A DNA stretch of 64,000 nt from Volvox africanus (lineage: Eukaryota; Chlorophyta; Chlorophyceae; Chlamydomonadales; Volvocaceae): NCBI GenBank assembly GCA_030268105.1, contig BSDZ01000020.1, forward strand, positions 1,008,001 through 1,072,000, in the 5' to 3' direction. The notes beneath the pieces were generated by a model. It did no database searches. It saw only the letters and a list, made by a program, of their open reading frames with translations, and had not been told where the DNA came from. The position numbers were made by a program, and so were the translations under genes. The number at the start of each line of letters is the position of its first letter. The first letter of the stretch is position 1. Positions 61,801 to 64,000 of this stretch are shown here, piece by piece.

Positions 61801-63983
61801 GCGTATGCGTATCCGTTATATTTTCCTGATCATAACATATATACTATATTCATTATGTTATACAACCTAATGTATTCTATTCTATTCTATTCTATGTTAT
61901 TCTGTTCTATTCTATTTACATTGGATTGAATTGTATTATATTATATTATATTATATTATATTATATTATATTATATTATATTATATTATATTATATTATA
62001 TTATATTATATCATATCATATCATATCATATCATATCATATTATATTATATCATATGTATTATATATCATATATATTAAATATCATATATATTATATTAT
62101 ATTATGTTCCGTTATATTACGTTATACAAAATAGTATAGATAATGTAATATATAATACTTGAATTGCAGCATGTATGGACAAAGCGTAGTTTTCATGTAT
62201 ATAGCCTTCCTGGTGGCTGGAGGCGAAGCAAAGTTGCCATTTTGGATGGAGATAGCTTTTGAGGAATGGCAAGTGAACGAATTAACCGGTGAACGAATAG
62301 AACGCGTGACAAATTATAAGCTTCAAGATAGCTTTACAACGTTATCAAGCATCATCAAACATCGCTCGGTCGCATGGGCTTCCGACTACAATATCATAAA
62401 AAATTATGATATTGTAGTCGGACTCAACATACATATGTATAAATATATAGATAACAAGGTATTTTTCGTACTGCTCAACGGGTTTCCAAATACTCATTTC
62501 GTGTGTGATTTAATATGTCACAATAGATGATGATTGATGATGATAATGATGATGATGATATGTTTCTCGACCTCGTAAGTCCCCCGACGAGCCAGGACAT
62601 CGGCTCGCTGAGATCGGCTCGCTGAGATCGGCTTGCTGAGATCGGCTCACTGACATCATAACATATAATCTATAAGTAGATGCATGTGCGTCTACCTCTA
62701 TCCCAATCCATCATACCTCCAGGGAGCCAATGACACGCGCGACTGGATCCAGCAGGATGCTCCGGCCCGGATCTAGCAGTACGGTCGGCATCGCGTAGCG
62801 TGCGTCAAATCCAGCGGTGTCGCGATTAATTGTGGCCGACAAGAATGGAATCGAAAGTCGAATGGTGCGCTGGAAAAGTATAGTCCCGTTGGCAGGCGTA
62901 ACAGGTGCTGTTTCGTTCAGCGTAGCATTGGGATGAAGGGCAAAGATCTCCTGCAGCCTGCAAGTTTATGTAGTAGTTTCACATCAGCAGATATATAATA
63001 ATAATAATGTTATAGCTGGTGCTTAGCGAAATTTCCAATCTAATCTAATCTATAGCCCAATGGTGTGCATATCTATAAAACACGCGTCAGTCTAAGGAAG
63101 GTTGAACAACAACAACAGCAGCAATAATAGGATGTAATAAAAGAAGAAGTAATGATGATATGTTTTAATAAGTAAAATTTATTCCTTACACATTAGCAAA
63201 TCCTTGCAAGATAATAAAGCAAGCAAGCAAGCATTGATTCCGACCTACCCGCGAGAACTCTGGGGAATGATCCAGTCTAGCGTGAAGACCCCAGATGCAG
63301 TCGTGTTGCAGAAGAGCTCCTGAAAGCCCTCTGCTGCTATGCCATCAGATGTGGTAGTGCTGTCCGAGACAACGGTACTCCTCTGACGAGCGAGGATCCG
63401 CACAGGCAATCCCACTAAAGATGTCGAGTTGCTGGCGCCTACATACACCATTTTGAAGTCGTATGTGCAAGAAATGATAATGCCGCCGGATAAATAAAGC
63501 ATTCACTTAGATATTTTATCCTTGATAGACATCAACACATACAGCATCGATTAGCATTACTATTGTTATTGTTGTTTTCATGCATCCCGTGCGTGCGTAT
63601 CGTACCTGCACTGATTGCTTGCTCTGTCAACGCAATGAGGCCGACTAGGGTGACGCGGCTCCCCGGGGTCACCTGATTCCCTCCTTGGAGCTGGAGCGCT
63701 GATATCCCGTAAAGAGGAACCACGGACAAGTAAAAGTTATATACTGCCACACGCCCATCCATAGCTACAGCCGAAACGGTTAGGAGCAGAGGGGCCCCGC
63801 CGGTTATAAAGCCTGTCACGGAGGCCGCCGGCCAATTGATGGCACCTGAGGACTCGTTGATCCGGATTCCCGTTTGGCTGGTGGACAGCAGCCAGGTGAC
63901 GGGCAAGGCTACCGCTAAGCGGGCCTGTGCAGTCCATCGGGATCCCTCCACCAGAACCAGCTGACCGCCAGAGGGGGCGCCTC
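35337..63983 (-). CDS. Giant extracellular matrix / surface protein with proline stalk and C-terminal TM (31 exons, 5' end outside window)
   Basis: Exons (minus): 63983-63606, 63438-63249, 62957-62717, 61723-61457, 61256-61072, 60766-60415, 59939-59828, 57993-57872, 57673-57636, 57196-57091, 56727-56481, 56063-55928, 55661-55540, 55273-55254, 54911-54789, 54519-53884, 53416-53399, 53359-53306, 52894-52819, 52522-52471, 51942-51671, 46260-46179, 45627-45442, 45107-44962, 44299-44031, 43807-43617, 41490-41376, 41055-40859, 39744-39666, 39035-38918, 38395-35337. Every junction agrees in phase, giving about 2,728 codons and one stop. Seen: a carboxypeptidase-regulatory-like beta sandwich ([20 protein letters not shown]), FTVVPTTF...[13 protein letters not shown], a poly-Ser/Pro run, [47 protein letters not shown], a (SPPPP)-type stalk of about 650 residues, a transmembrane helix ([20 protein letters not shown]) and a short basic tail. 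These blocks recall a family of very large secreted proteins. It probably sits in the plasma membrane facing the wall. The 18-nt exon is the least certain. Confidence 0.85.
35903..37450 (-). repeat. In-frame 774-bp tandem duplication within the proline stalk
   Basis: Copy 1 (about 35903-36676) and copy 2 (about 36677-37450) share long identical stretches at a fixed offset of 774 bp (258 codons); for example GGCGAGGGCCCAGGAGGAGATG at 35941 recurs at 36715. Both encode Pro-Pro-Ser/Arg/Lys-rich segments with the same order of variants. Only scattered substitutions separate them, so the duplication is recent or homogenised. The plus strand is almost pure G/T/A here. Confidence 0.9.
41580..41711. 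mobile_element. 132-bp MITE-like element with 26-bp inverted ends
   Basis: CAAGAGTTGGTGTCGGCTTC (continuing CTTGAA) at 41580-41605 is inverted at 41686-41711 with one mismatch. It lies in an intron of the giant gene. A related single end (GAGGAAGCCGACACC) is at 42966-42980, so a larger element may once have spanned 41580-42990. A clear target duplication was not seen. Confidence 0.65.
41735..41859. repeat. Two adjacent AT-rich hairpins
   Basis: Arms 41735-41766 and 41778-41814 pair around ACATCTTGTGAATATATG. Next to them, 41821-41837 (AAACCGATATATTGACA) pairs with 41843-41859 with one mismatch around a 5-base loop. They may be relics of foldback elements following the MITE-like repeat. Confidence 0.7.
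42164..42950. repeat. GGGCGGGGCCCC palindromes bracketing about 790 bp
   Basis: GGGCGGGGCCCC at 42164-42175 is inverted at 42193-42204, forming a hairpin with a GGCGCGAAGCGC-containing loop, and inverted again at 42939-42950. The arrangement suggests termini of a GC-rich foldback or DNA element in an intron of the giant gene. Open frames inside (42510-42878 on both strands) are not recognised. Confidence 0.5.
46263..49146. other. Left part of the 5.4-kb intron, no exon recognised
   Basis: Part of the intron between giant-gene exons 51942-51671 and 46260-46179. Open plus-strand frames (for example 46839-47123 and 48488-48721) have no recognised motif. Near 48275-48370, GGGGGATGGCGGCTGAG-like phrases recur two to three times at about 60 bp. 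Upstream exons of the plus-strand SRCR gene could be hidden here. Confidence 0.35.
49147..51234 (+). CDS. SRCR / VMO-I-like gene or fragment, antisense within an intron
   Basis: Exons with agreeing phases: 49147-49399 (acceptor TTATTACAG; phase 0 in, 1 out), 49900-49988 (acceptor ACATCAG; phase 1 in, 0 out), 50201-50320 (acceptor ACACGCAG; donor GTATGG), and 51075 to about 51234. The first is the second half of a scavenger-receptor Cys-rich domain ([29 protein letters not shown]). The later ones resemble a vitelline-membrane VMO-I beta-prism repeat: [10 protein letters not shown], then [14 protein letters not shown]...[13 protein letters not shown], then STWGPNRIC. Secreted ligand- or carbohydrate-binding is the family expectation. 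The first half of the SRCR domain, a start and an end were not found, so this may be a partial or decaying gene. It lies wholly inside a 5.4-kb intron of the opposite-strand giant gene. Confidence 0.6.
50637..50733 (+). repeat. Dispersed repeat, copy 1
   Basis: GAGGCTCGTGAGG...TGTGTGCCC...CTCGAGCGAAGGGAGGAGCG...GCTGTGGTTCGGCCCCGTCAGGGCCCCTGG. Shares this order with 59610-59741 and, in part, with 51407-51442. Confidence 0.65.
50743..50977 (+). repeat. (TAGACA)n hexanucleotide array, about 39 copies
   Basis: Nearly perfect tandem TAGACA over about 235 bp, lying in the intron between the two VMO-I-like exons. All six frames are open through it, giving dipeptide-repeat open frames that are artefacts. 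Confidence 0.97.
51407..51442 (+). repeat. Dispersed repeat, partial copy
   Basis: CTTCGCAGTGGTTCGTCCCG followed by GTGAAGGGCCCCTGG matches the 3' part of the repeat at 50637-50733. Confidence 0.45.
58170..59002 (+). mobile_element. Solo LTR of the A/E family (833 bp), TSD ATGCG
   Basis: Begins TGTTGTGCTACGG and ends GGTACAACA, collinear with the element A LTR but diverged by many substitutions. ATGCG is present at 58165-58169 and 59003-59007. No internal element sequence remains, so it arose by LTR-LTR recombination. It lies in the giant-gene intron between exons 59939-59828 and 57993-57872, in the opposite orientation to the gene. Confidence 0.95.
59610..59741 (+). repeat. Dispersed repeat, copy 2
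   Basis: GGAGGCTCGTGAAGTTTGTGTGCCC...CTCGAGCGAGGGGAGGAGCG...TTCGCTGTGGTTCAGCC...AGGGCCCCAGG, related to 50637-50733 with a longer middle part. Intronic in the giant gene. Confidence 0.6.
61868..62110 (+). repeat. AT-rich pentanucleotide array
   Basis: (TTCTA)n variants at about 61868-61915, followed by (TTATA)n and (TCATA)n at about 61930-62053 and degenerate copies to about 62110. Intronic in the giant gene (between exons 62957-62717 and 61723-61457). Confidence 0.95.
62382..62421. repeat. Perfect 18-bp-arm hairpin
   Basis: CCGACTACAATATCATAA at 62382-62399 is exactly inverted at 62404-62421 around four A residues. Isolated in an intron, with no neighbouring element recognised. Confidence 0.9.
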
Positions 63984-64000
63984 CTGCAGCATACATGCAT

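Overview
The window looks like a chromosome segment of a green alga, possibly a volvocine. The evidence is a multi-exon membrane glycoprotein with a very long Ser-Pro-Pro stalk of the kind found in algal wall and matrix proteins, spliceosomal introns with donors such as GTGCGC and GTACGT, SRCR and VMO-I type extracellular modules, and Ty3/gypsy chromoviruses. The species cannot be fixed from the sequence alone. No rRNA, tRNA, CRISPR array or bacterial feature was seen.

Layout. (1) 1-5.5 kb holds two divergent intron-containing host-type genes: a minus-strand ubiquitin-like/zinc-finger protein running off the left edge, and a plus-strand 9-exon gene for a charged, probably nuclear protein of about 531 aa. 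(2) 6.0-31.0 kb is a retrotransposon nest. A GCGTTA-rich repeat abuts a truncated Ty3 element (E, 6586-9333). Next comes a degenerate Ty1/copia element (D) split twice: by Ty3 element C (9962-15729, TSD CAAGC) and, 51 bp further on, by Ty3 element B (15781-30559, minus strand, TSD CGAAG). B is itself split by Ty3 element A (22046-29516, TSD CACCT), whose two 824-bp LTRs look identical and whose gag and pol frames are open. (3) 31.0-33.4 kb is a CACTA-like, apparently non-autonomous DNA transposon. (4) 35.3-64.0 kb is one giant minus-strand gene. I could place 31 exons whose splice phases all agree; they encode about 2,700 residues ending in a proline stalk, one transmembrane helix and a short tail. 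Its 5.4-kb intron carries a plus-strand SRCR/VMO-I gene or gene fragment, and another intron carries a solo LTR of the A/E family (TSD ATGCG).

The most noteworthy points are as follows. A methyltransferase-like domain lies between gag and protease in both Ty3 lineages; its NPPY motif is kept in C and lost in A and B. An in-frame UAG is the junction of gag and pol in all four Ty3 copies, which suggests stop-codon readthrough. A spliced 31-codon leader ORF is conserved in three copies. The giant gene has 18-38 nt microexons, one GC-AG intron and an in-frame 774-bp tandem duplication in its stalk. All family assignments rest on motif recognition by eye; no database search was possible.
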